Source: Lactiplantibacillus modestisalitolerans (GTDB taxonomy: Bacteria; Bacillota; Bacilli; Lactobacillales; Lactobacillaceae). Taken from it: a stretch of DNA of 64,000 nt. The stretch spans positions 106,224-170,223 of the forward strand of contig NZ_BJEA01000010.1 in assembly GCF_005405425.1 (NCBI RefSeq). The letters are read 5' to 3'. Both the position numbers and the translations under genes were made by a program. A model generated the notes under the pieces. The model was not told the origin of the DNA. It ran no database searches and saw nothing but the letters and a program-made list of their open reading frames with translations. Position 1 is the stretch's first letter; each line of letters opens with the position of its first letter. This document shows positions 24,485 to 33,734 of the stretch, piece after piece.

Positions 24485-25039
24485 CTATTTAATTTCGGCG
24501 CCGAGGCTGTTTTTAAAATGGCGGAGCGCCCAGTCGTGACCGGCAGCGTCAAAGCTAGCGACTGCGTTTTCGTGGATCACGAGTTGGTAACCCAGATTAT
24601 AAGCGTCAACCGCGGTATGCAGGACGCAGATGTCGGTACAGACGCCGACTAAGTGGAGCGTCTCCACGTGGCGCTCGCGCAGGCGTAAATCGAGGTCGGT
24701 TCCTGCAAACGAACTGTACCGCGTTTTATCAAATTGCCAGACGTTACGCTCGGCGTGGTGCGTTTCAAACCATTTTTTTAAGGGGCCGTATAATTCGCGT
24801 CCCCAAGTACCACGAACGTTGTGCGGTGGAAATAAGCGGCTTTCGGGATGATAGGGGTCGTGGGGCGTATGAACGTCGGTCGGAAGCAAGACCCAGTCAC
24901 CATTGGCTGCCATTTGATCGGCTAACGTGACGATGGGTTCCGCAAGTGCTTGACCGGGCTGGCCACAAGTGAGGGCGCCCTGATCAGCAACGAAGTCGTT
25001 TGTGTAATCGATGATAAGTAGTGCCTGCTTAGATGCCAT
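24485..25039 (-). CDS. pncA: Nicotinamidase (isochorismatase family)
   Basis: This 184-residue cytoplasmic enzyme hydrolyses nicotinamide to nicotinate for NAD salvage. The catalytic triad is visible: Asp11 in IIDYTNDF, Lys in FDKTRYSSF and Cys in VGVCTDICVLHTA. The metal-site pattern D-x-H (TDVHTPHDPYHPESRLFPPH) is complete. Length and motif order match bacterial PncA. The ATG follows GGAGGAG-like sequence. It stands alone between two surface protein genes on the opposite strand. Confidence 0.92.
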   Translation of the reverse strand: MASKQALLIIDYTNDFVADQGALTCGQPGQALAEPIVTLADQMAANGDWVLLPTDVHTPHDPYHPESRLFPPHNVRGTWGRELYGPLKKWFETHHAERNVWQFDKTRYSSFAGTDLDLRLRERHVETLHLVGVCTDICVLHTAVDAYNLGYQLVIHENAVASFDAAGHDWALRHFKNSLGAEIK

Positions 25040-25456
25040 GTAAAATCTCCTCCAGTGTAATTCGGTAAACGTTTGGGTAACTAGTTAACTTGTATTAATT
25101 GTACGAGTTTTCGGCAGACTGTCAATTAGAAGGCCATTCTTTTCATTTGTGTATAAATAATTTAATAATAATTAATTAGGATAACTATTATCCAAGGGCG
25201 TTAACTCGCTTTATAAACGGGATTATGGTAGTGCTAACCAGTCCAAAGGTTCCGCTAATAATTAAATAACAAGAAAAGGTTGATTAAGTTGACGATTAAT
25301 TTTTTTATATGATAAGGTAGGATTGTTAAGGGGCTTATAGGTTGAGCCGATAATGTAAAATGGAACGGTTACTTGGTCGCGACGATCGTGTGTAATTATG
25401 AGCATGACGAACAATCAGGTGAGCGGCTTTAATTGATTTTTATGGAGGATGAATCA
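25040..25456 (+). other. AT-rich intergenic region upstream of the giant MucBP protein
   Basis: About 400 bp without a gene. TTGACG near 25298 with TATGAT/TGATAA about 15 bp later is a weak promoter candidate. No terminator-like hairpin or recognised RNA element is visible. Confidence 0.35.
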
Positions 25457-28400
25457 ATGTTTCCTATTAATGATCCAATCAAAACACCGAAAAAAAAGGG
25501 TTGGTATTACGTGAGTACGGTCTCACTGGTGCTATCCGGGGCCTTATTTTTAACCACGCATGCGCAGGCTGATGCCACCACGGGGGTAACGTCGGCTGCT
25601 GATGTTAGTCAACAAGCGAAGCAAGCGGCTCCCGAATTATCAGGGAGTCAGGCGTTACGAACAACGGTGGATTTGAATTCGCAACCAATTGCGGCCGGGG
25701 AAAAGAACCCGGATGGCGCAACCGCGGGAGCGCAGTCGATAGCAACTAGCGCTGATTCCACGGGTTCGAAGCAAACGAATACGACTAACGTGGACGCGGA
25801 GCAACCGCAAGCTTCAGCGGCACCCACAACGCCATCGCAAGCCCAGAATCCACAGACTGAAGCGTCCGCCACACAGCCAGTAGATGATAATAGTAGTGCG
25901 AGTGAATCCCCATCATCAGGGGAGGCAGATGAGCCGGTAACGTCGGCGGCACCTGCAGTGACTGAGGACCCGACCGCGGACGACCCCGAACCTGGGACAA
26001 CTAGTGCCGATGGGGTGAATAAATTAGTGGTTACCCCTGCGAACGTTCAAGCGTCGGCGGAAGCAGAGCCGGTTTTAGCGAAGACCACGGTACGGTCACA
26101 GCAGCCCGTGCAACGTTCAGCCAAAAATGAAAGCGCTGTCAAAAACGCTTCTGAGCATGCCGATACGGATGTCGTTCACTTTGAGGATGCTTATCTAAAA
26201 GGAACGGTGCTTAAAAGCATGCAATTGGACATGGATGGGGAACTGACTTATGGGGATATTCGGAAAATAAAGAGTGATAGTCTAAAGATTGCACGTTCTC
26301 ACATCACTTATGATGAAACACCGATAACCTCATTAGTTGGGTTAGAGGCGTTTCAAGACTATGGGGGCTTACTGAATCTATATATCGGAATTCAAGGCAA
26401 GGGCGGTTTTGACTTAACGCCCCTGCAAAATTTACGGTTTACTTCACTGAATTTAATTACTCCCGATTGGCATGACGTGGACGTCACCCAATTATTGAAA
26501 ATTGATCCGGTGCCATTGCAAACGGTGACCTTGGAAGGGACTTCAAACGTTCCCAATCCAAACGGGATGACTAACGAACAGTTGGCCCAAATTGCGGGCT
26601 GGTTGACGGAGATGATGAATACCGGGGGTACTGGGGCCGGGGGTTTTATGCAGATTTGCGTGGGAAAAAACCAGATTAGTGATTACTCATCATTAAAGGG
26701 GATTGATCACAATTCAGACAAATGGAAAACGGCTTGGGTAACAAGTTGGGGTCAGACGATTACGAATTCAGAACCGATTAACATCGTTAAAGGCCAGCCG
26801 TTAATTTTTACGGCGGATGAAATGATTGGTATCGATGGTGAACGGGCGCGTTACGGTAAAATTTATACTAGTGACGGTCAAGAAATTGAGCAGTTAGCCG
26901 ATGGTCGCTATTATTTACCGAGCGTGGATAGTAGTCTCGAATTTCTACAATACGGTCATAAGCAAAGTTATATTGGAAGCCATTTGGCCGACTATATTGA
27001 TCAATATTATGGAGAAAACGAGACTGGTTTACGGCTAATGACTTATGGTCTAGTGACCCGCCCAATCAACTGGTTAGATTACCCCATGATTACAGTTAAC
27101 TATTGGGATAAAAAGACGGGCGAACGTATTAAGCAATTTTCGTATGGCGATGAACAGACTAAAATTGGCGATTCAGTTGAGATTGATTCCCAAGTTGACG
27201 GTTATCGCCTAGACGTAACTGCCTCCGATGCATTAACGCAAACGTATGGCTCTGATCCGCTTGAGGTTAACCTATACTATGACCAGCTGGCGCGGGCGGT
27301 GACGATTAACTTTGTCAATACCAAGACGAATGAAACCATTGTGGAAACGCAAACCGTTGGTGACGGGACGCAACTAGTTGGTGATGCACTCGACTTAGGT
27401 GGTTATCTTGAACTTGCTGGTTATCGGTTTAATGCCGAGAAGACGGGTGACCTGCCAACAAGCTTTACCGCTGATGCCCAAACGGTAACGCTATACTTTG
27501 ATCAGCTTGCGGGCGCAATCAAAGTTGAATATCGCGATGATGTAACGGGAACATGGCTCCAGGAGCCTAAGACGTTCGGCGATGGCAAATTGGTTGGCGA
27601 TGTTGAGGACTTATCTGCTGAAACTATGATGGCTGGTTATCGCTTCATGTCTTCAGATCCAACTGATTTGAACATTACGTATGGGGCCGATGGGCAGACG
27701 GTCATGCTCTACTTTCACCAGTTAGCGCAATCAGTTACGGTCAACTTTATAAATTCAAAAACTGATGAAGTCATTAAACTCCCCCAAATCGTTGGTGACG
27801 GTACGCAACTGGTAGGCGACGCGCTAGATTTCACCAGTTACCTCGAACAAGCGGGTTATCGGTTTAACGCTAAGGTAACAGGTGAACTGCCAACAACGTT
27901 TACTGCCACAGAACAGGCAGTGACGTTATATTTCGACCAGCTTGCGAAGTCAGTTACGGTCAACTTTATTAACAAGAAGACTGGTGAACCCATTAAGTCA
28001 GCACAAACCGTTGGTGATGGCACGCAATTAGTTGGCGATGCTTTAGATTTGACCAGCTACCTCGAACAAGCGGGTTATCGGTTTAACGCTAAGGTAACGG
28101 GTGAACTGCCAACAACGTTTACTGCCACAGAACAAGCAGTTAAGTTATATTTCGACCAACTTGCAGGCGTAATCAAAGTTGAATATCGCGACGATGTAAC
28201 GGGAAAACCGGTCCAGGAGACTAAGACGTTCGGCGATGGCAAATTGGTTGGCGATGTTGAGGACCTATCTGCTGAAACTATGATGGCTGGTTATCGCTTC
28301 ATGTCTTCAGATCCCACTGATTTGAACATTACGTATGGGGTCGATGCGCAGACGGTTACGCTCTACTTCCACCAGTTGGCGCAGTCAGTCACAGTTAACT

Positions 28401-31400
28401 TTATTAATAAGAAGACTAGTGAACCCATTAAGCCAGCACAAACCGTTGGTGATGGTACGCAATTAGTTGGTGATGCTTTAGATTTAACTAGTTACCTCGA
28501 GCAAGCTGGTTATCGCTTTAACGTCAAGGCGACGGGTGAACTACCAACAACGTTTACAGCCACAGAACAAGCAGTGACACTATACTTCGATCAACTTGCG
28601 AAGCCAGTTACGGTCAACTTTATAAATTCAAAAACTGATGAAGCCATCAAGATACCCCAAACCGTTGGTGATGGCACGCAATTAGTAGGTGATGGGTTAG
28701 ATTTAACCAGTTACCTTGAACAAGCCGGTTATCGGTTTAACGCTAAGCTGACGGGCGAGCTGCCAACAACGTTTACAGCCACAGAACAAGCAGTGACGTT
28801 ATATTTCGACCAGCTTGCGAAGTCAGTCACGGTCAACTTTATAAATTCGAAAACTGATGAAGCCATTAAACTCCCCCAAATCGTTGGTGACGGTACGCAG
28901 CTGGTAGGCGATACGCTAGATTTAAACAACCACCTCGAACAAGCGGGTTATCGGTTTAACGCTAAGTTGACTGGTGAGTTGCCAACGACTTTCACTGCTG
29001 AATCGCAAACGGTGACGCTGTATTTTGATCAATTGGCACAACCAGTTAAGGTTAGCTTTATTAATAAGAAGACTGGTAAAACAATTGCACCAACTCAAAA
29101 ATTAGGAGACGGTTCTGAATTAGTTGGTGATGAGCTTGATTTGACGCACTTACTGGCTTTAACGGGCTATCGATTTAATGCTGAGGAGACGGGCGAACTG
29201 CCGACAACCTTTACCGCTGATGGCCAAATAGTAACGCTATACTTTGATCAACTTGCAGGCGTAATCAAAGTTGAATATCGTGATGATGTAACGGGGAAAC
29301 CGCTCCAGGGGACTAAGACATTCGGCGATGGTAAATTGGTTGACGATGTTGAGGACTTATCTGCTGAAACTGAGCTGTCCGGGTACCGGTTCATGGATTC
29401 CAACCCGACGAACCTGAACATCGTGTATGGGGCCGATGCACAAACTGTTACGCTTTATTTCCACCAGTTAGCGCAATCGATCACGGTCAACTTTATTAAC
29501 AAGAAGACTGGTGAACCCATTAAGTCAGCACAAACCATTGGCGATGGTACGCAACTGGTGGGTGACGCGCTAGATTTAACTAGTTACCTTGAACAAGCCG
29601 GTTATCGGTTTAAAGCCAAGGAGACGGGCGAACTGCCAACAACGTTTACTGCCGCAGAGCAAGCAGTTAAGTTATATTTCGACCAACTTGCAGGCGTAAT
29701 CAACGTTGAATATCGCGACGAAGTAACGGGTAAACCGCTTCAGGCGACTAAGATGTTCGGCGATGGCAAATTAGTCGGCGACGTGCAAGATTTGACTGGT
29801 GAAACTGAGCTGTCTGGGTACCGGTTCATGGTTTCCAACCCGACGAACCTGAACGTCGTGTATGGGGCCGATGCGCAAACGGTTACGCTTTACTTCCACC
29901 AGTTGGCACAGTCAGTTACGGTCAACTTTGTTAATCGAAAGACTGGCGAAACCATTGCGTCAGCCCAGACGTTTGGCGATGGCACGCAGCTGGTGGGTGA
30001 TAAGCTGGATTTAACGCACTTACTAACGTTGGCTGGTTACCGTTTCAACGAAGCTGCCAGCGACGCGTTACCAACGACTTATCAGGCGACGAATCAAAAA
30101 GTCACGTTAGCGTTTGACCAGTTAGCGCAACCGGTCACGGTCAACCTGGTTGATCAGCGTACTGGTAAGACTTTGGCTAGCCAAGTATTTGGCGCCAACG
30201 CCCTCGTTGGGGATGCGTTGGATCTGACGAGTTATTTAGCGTTAGCGGGTTATCGATTGGTTGAAACCGACCCCCAAACGCTCCCAACAAGCTATTCGGC
30301 AACGGCTCAAACGGTGACTGCTTATTATATTCAGCAGGCCGCTCCCGTTACCGTTAACTGGGTGAACGCCGCAACTAACGCGACCCTTAAAACGCAGGTT
30401 CTTGGGACGAACGGGTTGGTTGGCGAGCAACTGGATTTAACGGACCTCACGCATTTAGCAGAATACCGTTATCGGTATGCGTCCGTAACGGATTTAAACG
30501 TCACGCTGACCGCCGAAGCCCAAACGATTCAGCTGTACTTTGATCAGGCGGCGGGTACGATTACGATTGAATACATTGATCAGGATACGGGGCGGGCGAT
30601 TCAAACTGCCAAAGTCATCGGTGATGGTCAATACGTCAGTGACGTTATTGACTTGATGGCCGAGCGTGTACTTGCCGGTTACCGTTATAATCAATATCAC
30701 TTGGCTAACCAACTCCGGTCGCGGTTACGGTCATTTGTACCAATGGATTTAGACCAAATTACCTTTAAGGTGAGTCCGCAAACGTTGCGGCTGTACTTCT
30801 CCAAGCAGACCGGTGGGTTAACGGTGCGGTTCGTTGATCAGACGACGGGCCAGTCAATCAAGCCGGACCTACATTTTAGTCAGGATAAGTACGTTGGTGA
30901 CGTCGAAAATTTAAGCGCTTACACAAGCGTTGACGGTTACACCTACGTCGGGGCGGCTAATCCAACCTACGTTTATCAGGCGACGCCGGAAACGCTGACC
31001 TTGGAATTTCGGCCAAATCAGGTTGCGGTCGGCACCATTACCGTGACTTACGTTGACCAGACGACGGGCCAGCAGTTGGCGACGAAGACTTTGAGTGGAC
31101 CCGTTGACAGCGTGAGTGATTACCAAACGAACGCCCAAATTCAAGCGTACTTGGCACAAAATTATGTGTTAGTGACGGACGGTTACCCTGTGGGGGTTAA
31201 ATTTGGTTCTGAACCGCAAACCTATCAGGTTGTCTTAGCACACGGGACGCGGAGTGTGTCTGAACAGCGGCAGGTTCGACGGGTGATCAATTATCAGTTT
31301 GCAAATGGTCAGGTGGCGGCTCCCCAGGTGGTGGCCGCAGTGACCTTTGAACGAACGGGCATTGAAGACCTCGTGACGGGAGGCGTTACTTGGCATAATT

Positions 31401-32011
31401 GGACGGGGGCGCAAACTAGTTTTGCGGCGCAGCCGTCACCAGTGATTGCTGGGTATCAAGCTGATCAAGCAGTTGTACCCGCAATTGAAGGGGTTACGCC
31501 AACCAGCGCGGACTTTGAAACGACCGTAACGTACCAAGTCATTGATCCAGTAGAACCAACGGAGCCAGAGCAACCAACGGATCCAGAAAAACCGACGGAG
31601 CCGGAGAAGCCGACGGAACCGGAGAAGCCGACGGAGCCAGAGCAACCGACGGAACCGGAGAAACCAACGAATCCAGAGCAACCAACGGAACCAGAGAAGC
31701 CGACGGACCCGCAAGAGCCAATCGCTCCCGAACAGCCGGTAGCGCCAACTAAACCAACGGCACCGGCTGAATCGGAGACGTCAGCGGCTAAACCAGTAGC
31801 CAAGTTGCCAGAAGTGGCCCGGGTGGATGTCCAGAAAACAATCTCAACTACGACAACTTTGAAACGGGCCCGGGCGGTTAATGCGGATACGGCCCAAGTA
31901 ACGCCGCCAACCCTCCCACAAACTAGGGAGCGGCGCCAAGGCCTACTCGCAATTCTCGGGACGTGGTTGTTGGTCGTATTAGGCTGGCTGGGTTACCGGC
32001 GACATTCCTAA
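25457..32011 (+). CDS. Giant MucBP-repeat adhesin with LPQTRE sorting signal
   Basis: The wall-anchored protein has 2184 residues. The signal peptide begins MFPINDPIKTPKKKGWYYV. A Ser/Thr/Ala-rich region (to about 230) and an N-terminal folded domain (about 235-530) follow. About 19 MucBP-like repeats of roughly 72 residues span about 540-1925. They fall into two subtypes, VTVNFIN-KKTGE...TQLVGDALDL and IKVEYRDDVTGK...KLVGDVEDL, interleaved. A Mub-like domain, a PTEPEKP-repeat wall region (about 2031-2091) and LPQTR (about 2153) with a membrane helix close it. The ATG follows ATGGAGGATG. Mucus binding is inferred from the repeats. Confidence 0.9.
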   Translation: MFPINDPIKTPKKKGWYYVSTVSLVLSGALFLTTHAQADATTGVTSAADVSQQAKQAAPELSGSQALRTTVDLNSQPIAAGEKNPDGATAGAQSIATSADSTGSKQTNTTNVDAEQPQASAAPTTPSQAQNPQTEASATQPVDDNSSASESPSSGEADEPVTSAAPAVTEDPTADDPEPGTTSADGVNKLVVTPANVQASAEAEPVLAKTTVRSQQPVQRSAKNESAVKNASEHADTDVVHFEDAYLKGTVLKSMQLDMDGELTYGDIRKIKSDSLKIARSHITYDETPITSLVGLEAFQDYGGLLNLYIGIQGKGGFDLTPLQNLRFTSLNLITPDWHDVDVTQLLKIDPVPLQTVTLEGTSNVPNPNGMTNEQLAQIAGWLTEMMNTGGTGAGGFMQICVGKNQISDYSSLKGIDHNSDKWKTAWVTSWGQTITNSEPINIVKGQPLIFTADEMIGIDGERARYGKIYTSDGQEIEQLADGRYYLPSVDSSLEFLQYGHKQSYIGSHLADYIDQYYGENETGLRLMTYGLVTRPINWLDYPMITVNYWDKKTGERIKQFSYGDEQTKIGDSVEIDSQVDGYRLDVTASDALTQTYGSDPLEVNLYYDQLARAVTINFVNTKTNETIVETQTVGDGTQLVGDALDLGGYLELAGYRFNAEKTGDLPTSFTADAQTVTLYFDQLAGAIKVEYRDDVTGTWLQEPKTFGDGKLVGDVEDLSAETMMAGYRFMSSDPTDLNITYGADGQTVMLYFHQLAQSVTVNFINSKTDEVIKLPQIVGDGTQLVGDALDFTSYLEQAGYRFNAKVTGELPTTFTATEQAVTLYFDQLAKSVTVNFINKKTGEPIKSAQTVGDGTQLVGDALDLTSYLEQAGYRFNAKVTGELPTTFTATEQAVKLYFDQLAGVIKVEYRDDVTGKPVQETKTFGDGKLVGDVEDLSAETMMAGYRFMSSDPTDLNITYGVDAQTVTLYFHQLAQSVTVNFINKKTSEPIKPAQTVGDGTQLVGDALDLTSYLEQAGYRFNVKATGELPTTFTATEQAVTLYFDQLAKPVTVNFINSKTDEAIKIPQTVGDGTQLVGDGLDLTSYLEQAGYRFNAKLTGELPTTFTATEQAVTLYFDQLAKSVTVNFINSKTDEAIKLPQIVGDGTQLVGDTLDLNNHLEQAGYRFNAKLTGELPTTFTAESQTVTLYFDQLAQPVKVSFINKKTGKTIAPTQKLGDGSELVGDELDLTHLLALTGYRFNAEETGELPTTFTADGQIVTLYFDQLAGVIKVEYRDDVTGKPLQGTKTFGDGKLVDDVEDLSAETELSGYRFMDSNPTNLNIVYGADAQTVTLYFHQLAQSITVNFINKKTGEPIKSAQTIGDGTQLVGDALDLTSYLEQAGYRFKAKETGELPTTFTAAEQAVKLYFDQLAGVINVEYRDEVTGKPLQATKMFGDGKLVGDVQDLTGETELSGYRFMVSNPTNLNVVYGADAQTVTLYFHQLAQSVTVNFVNRKTGETIASAQTFGDGTQLVGDKLDLTHLLTLAGYRFNEAASDALPTTYQATNQKVTLAFDQLAQPVTVNLVDQRTGKTLASQVFGANALVGDALDLTSYLALAGYRLVETDPQTLPTSYSATAQTVTAYYIQQAAPVTVNWVNAATNATLKTQVLGTNGLVGEQLDLTDLTHLAEYRYRYASVTDLNVTLTAEAQTIQLYFDQAAGTITIEYIDQDTGRAIQTAKVIGDGQYVSDVIDLMAERVLAGYRYNQYHLANQLRSRLRSFVPMDLDQITFKVSPQTLRLYFSKQTGGLTVRFVDQTTGQSIKPDLHFSQDKYVGDVENLSAYTSVDGYTYVGAANPTYVYQATPETLTLEFRPNQVAVGTITVTYVDQTTGQQLATKTLSGPVDSVSDYQTNAQIQAYLAQNYVLVTDGYPVGVKFGSEPQTYQVVLAHGTRSVSEQRQVRRVINYQFANGQVAAPQVVAAVTFERTGIEDLVTGGVTWHNWTGAQTSFAAQPSPVIAGYQADQAVVPAIEGVTPTSADFETTVTYQVIDPVEPTEPEQPTDPEKPTEPEKPTEPEKPTEPEQPTEPEKPTNPEQPTEPEKPTDPQEPIAPEQPVAPTKPTAPAESETSAAKPVAKLPEVARVDVQKTISTTTTLKRARAVNADTAQVTPPTLPQTRERRQGLLAILGTWLLVVLGWLGYRRHS
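27080..31230 (+). repeat. About 19 tandem MucBP-type coding repeats (about 216 bp each)
   Basis: The inner units are near-identical at the DNA level (for example 27960-28150 and 29490-29680), while those at the 3' end are diverged. This points to recent unequal exchange in the centre. Confidence 0.85.
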
Positions 32012-32055
32012 ATTAGTGGTCAGATAAAAGAGAGTTGTAATTGGACGAAGTTATT

Positions 32056-32108
32056 AAAATAGGTGCCAGCATCGTCGCCATTTAAGCGGGATGCTGGCAC
32101 CTATTTTG
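32056..32108. terminator. Bidirectional terminator
   Basis: A long perfect stem AAAATAGGTGCCAGCATC with its complement lies between the converging adhesin and exporter genes. Confidence 0.88.
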
Positions 32109-32118
32109 TTGCTGGCAA

Positions 32119-33513
32119 TTACGCGGTTGGCCGTTCGTAACGGTAGTAGACGTAGATAATGGAAATTAGAATTAAGATGGCGAGAAGCGTGAGAATCGCG
32201 AAGTCGATGGTTGCACCACGCGCCGTACTTAAAACGGCATCACTCGTTGTGAGGGCCACCGCCGAAATAACGACCGACAAAACGTTGGTTCCCAGTGAAC
32301 CGGCGTACTGTTGCATCATGCTGAACAAGGAGTTCTGGTCGGATTTCTGGGCGCCCTGAACTTGGAGGCTCCCGTCGGAAAGGGCGCTACTGAAGCCAAA
32401 GTTAAAGCCAATCCGTACCAGAACGTAGATCCAAGTAATGCTAATCAGGGTTAGTGAACTGGCGGTGAAGAAAAATAAGCTACAGCCAATGGTAATCAGA
32501 ATCCCACTCAACATTAGTGGGAGCGTTGCGCCGCGTTTGTCAAAGAGTTGTCCAGCAATCAGTCCAACGACGGAACCGAGCAGTGAACCGGGAAGAAGCA
32601 TCAAACCAGCTTGAGCGGAGTCCGCTTTTAACACCGTTTGGGCAAAGATTGGTAGGACGAATGAGAGCCCAATGTTCATGAATTGCAAGCCAAAGTAGCT
32701 AAAAAGCCGCAACCGCAAAACCGGTAATTTTAAGATTGAAAAGTCGATTAATTGCCGGCGACTGCGGTGGTTGTACCACGTTAAGGCGGCCCCGAACAGA
32801 AGCGCAATCAGCACACCTAGCCAAAACTCACGGGACAACCAGCCGTGCCGCCCAGCTTCATCAAACGTAAACAGGATGGTAATGAAAATGATGGCTAACC
32901 CGGCCACTCCGAGGTAATCAAAGTGGACGCCGTGCGTTCCCCGGGCGGTTCCGCGGATGGTCAGCCAACCGAGAATTAGAATGATGAGAATTAGGGGTAA
33001 GATGCCCACAAAGATTTCACGCCAAGACCAAATCCGGTTCACAATACCGCCGTACGTGGGGCCCAGCGCCGGAGCCAATGAAATGACCACCCCTGCGATT
33101 CCGGTATAGAGTCCCAGGCGCGCGGCGGGAATTTGATCAAAAATCAAACTAAACATGAGGGGCGTTGACAGACCAGTGGCGACGGCTTGAAGGAGCCGAC
33201 CGGCCATTAGAATGGTGAAGTTGGGGGCGCTCCAACAAATTAGTGAGCCAATTAAGCACAAACTGACTGCAACTAGGAAAATATTGCGCGGGTTGAATTT
33301 TTTCAGAATAAAGGCGGTTGTACTCATAACAATCGTCGTCAGTAACAGGTAGCCGGTCGTTAGCCACTGGACGGTTCCCAGGGAGACGTTTAAATCTTTG
33401 GTTAACGTTGGAAAGGTCACGTTCATTGACGTCTCAATTAAAACACCCAAAAACGTGAGCAGCCCGACCGCTAAAATTGAAAGTTTAACGCGGAGGGTCA
33501 CGGGATTAGTCAT
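32119..33513 (-). CDS. MFS drug exporter, DHA2 (14-helix) family
   Basis: This 464-residue membrane transporter belongs to the EmrB/QacA type, driven by the proton gradient. VLIETSMNVTFPTLTKDL in helix 1 and LLQAVATGLSTPL (motif C-like region, helix 5) are typical, as is GLYTGIAGVVISLAPALGPTYGG. About 14 hydrophobic segments fit the length. The start is the ATG of MTNPVTLRVK; the frame runs 14 codons further up but includes the dyad. An inverted repeat lies in the untranslated leader (33545-33572). The drug substrate is unknown. Confidence 0.87.
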   Translation of the reverse strand: MTNPVTLRVKLSILAVGLLTFLGVLIETSMNVTFPTLTKDLNVSLGTVQWLTTGYLLLTTIVMSTTAFILKKFNPRNIFLVAVSLCLIGSLICWSAPNFTILMAGRLLQAVATGLSTPLMFSLIFDQIPAARLGLYTGIAGVVISLAPALGPTYGGIVNRIWSWREIFVGILPLILIILILGWLTIRGTARGTHGVHFDYLGVAGLAIIFITILFTFDEAGRHGWLSREFWLGVLIALLFGAALTWYNHRSRRQLIDFSILKLPVLRLRLFSYFGLQFMNIGLSFVLPIFAQTVLKADSAQAGLMLLPGSLLGSVVGLIAGQLFDKRGATLPLMLSGILITIGCSLFFFTASSLTLISITWIYVLVRIGFNFGFSSALSDGSLQVQGAQKSDQNSLFSMMQQYAGSLGTNVLSVVISAVALTTSDAVLSTARGATIDFAILTLLAILILISIIYVYYRYERPTA

Positions 33514-33544
33514 CAAAACAGCTTCTTTCTTATGGCCGAAAAAA

Positions 33545-33572
33545 AGCCATGACAATTAGCTCTGTCATAGCT
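33545..33572. promoter_or_regulatory. Inverted repeat in the MFS leader (possible operator)
   Basis: AGCCATGACA and TGTCATAGCT are near-perfect inverted arms around an 8-bp spacer. They lie between a minus-strand TATAAT (about 33602-33597) and the start codon, a usual place for a repressor site. Confidence 0.45.
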
Positions 33573-33674
33573 TGAACGGTTGATTGATTGACTTGATTAT
33601 ACTGGAAAACGGCCAAAATTACGAGAATTCTAAACTGCTACTTAGGCTTTCGTTGGTTACAAGTTGTTATGAAC

Positions 33675-33722
33675 GACCATCAGCCCGGCTATGTCATAAT
33701 CATAACCGGGCTGATGGTTTTA
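33675..33722. terminator. Terminator between dxs and the MFS gene
   Basis: ACCATCAGCCCGG pairs perfectly with CCGGGCTGATGGT. The T run is better on the plus side, but position supports ending dxs transcription. Confidence 0.7.
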
Positions 33723-33734
33723 GTTTAGCTTTAA

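Noticed and set aside
31436..31803. Minus-strand frames opposite the PTEPEKP repeats
   Set aside because: Repeat-driven antisense frames without start signals; the adhesin frame is continuous through them.
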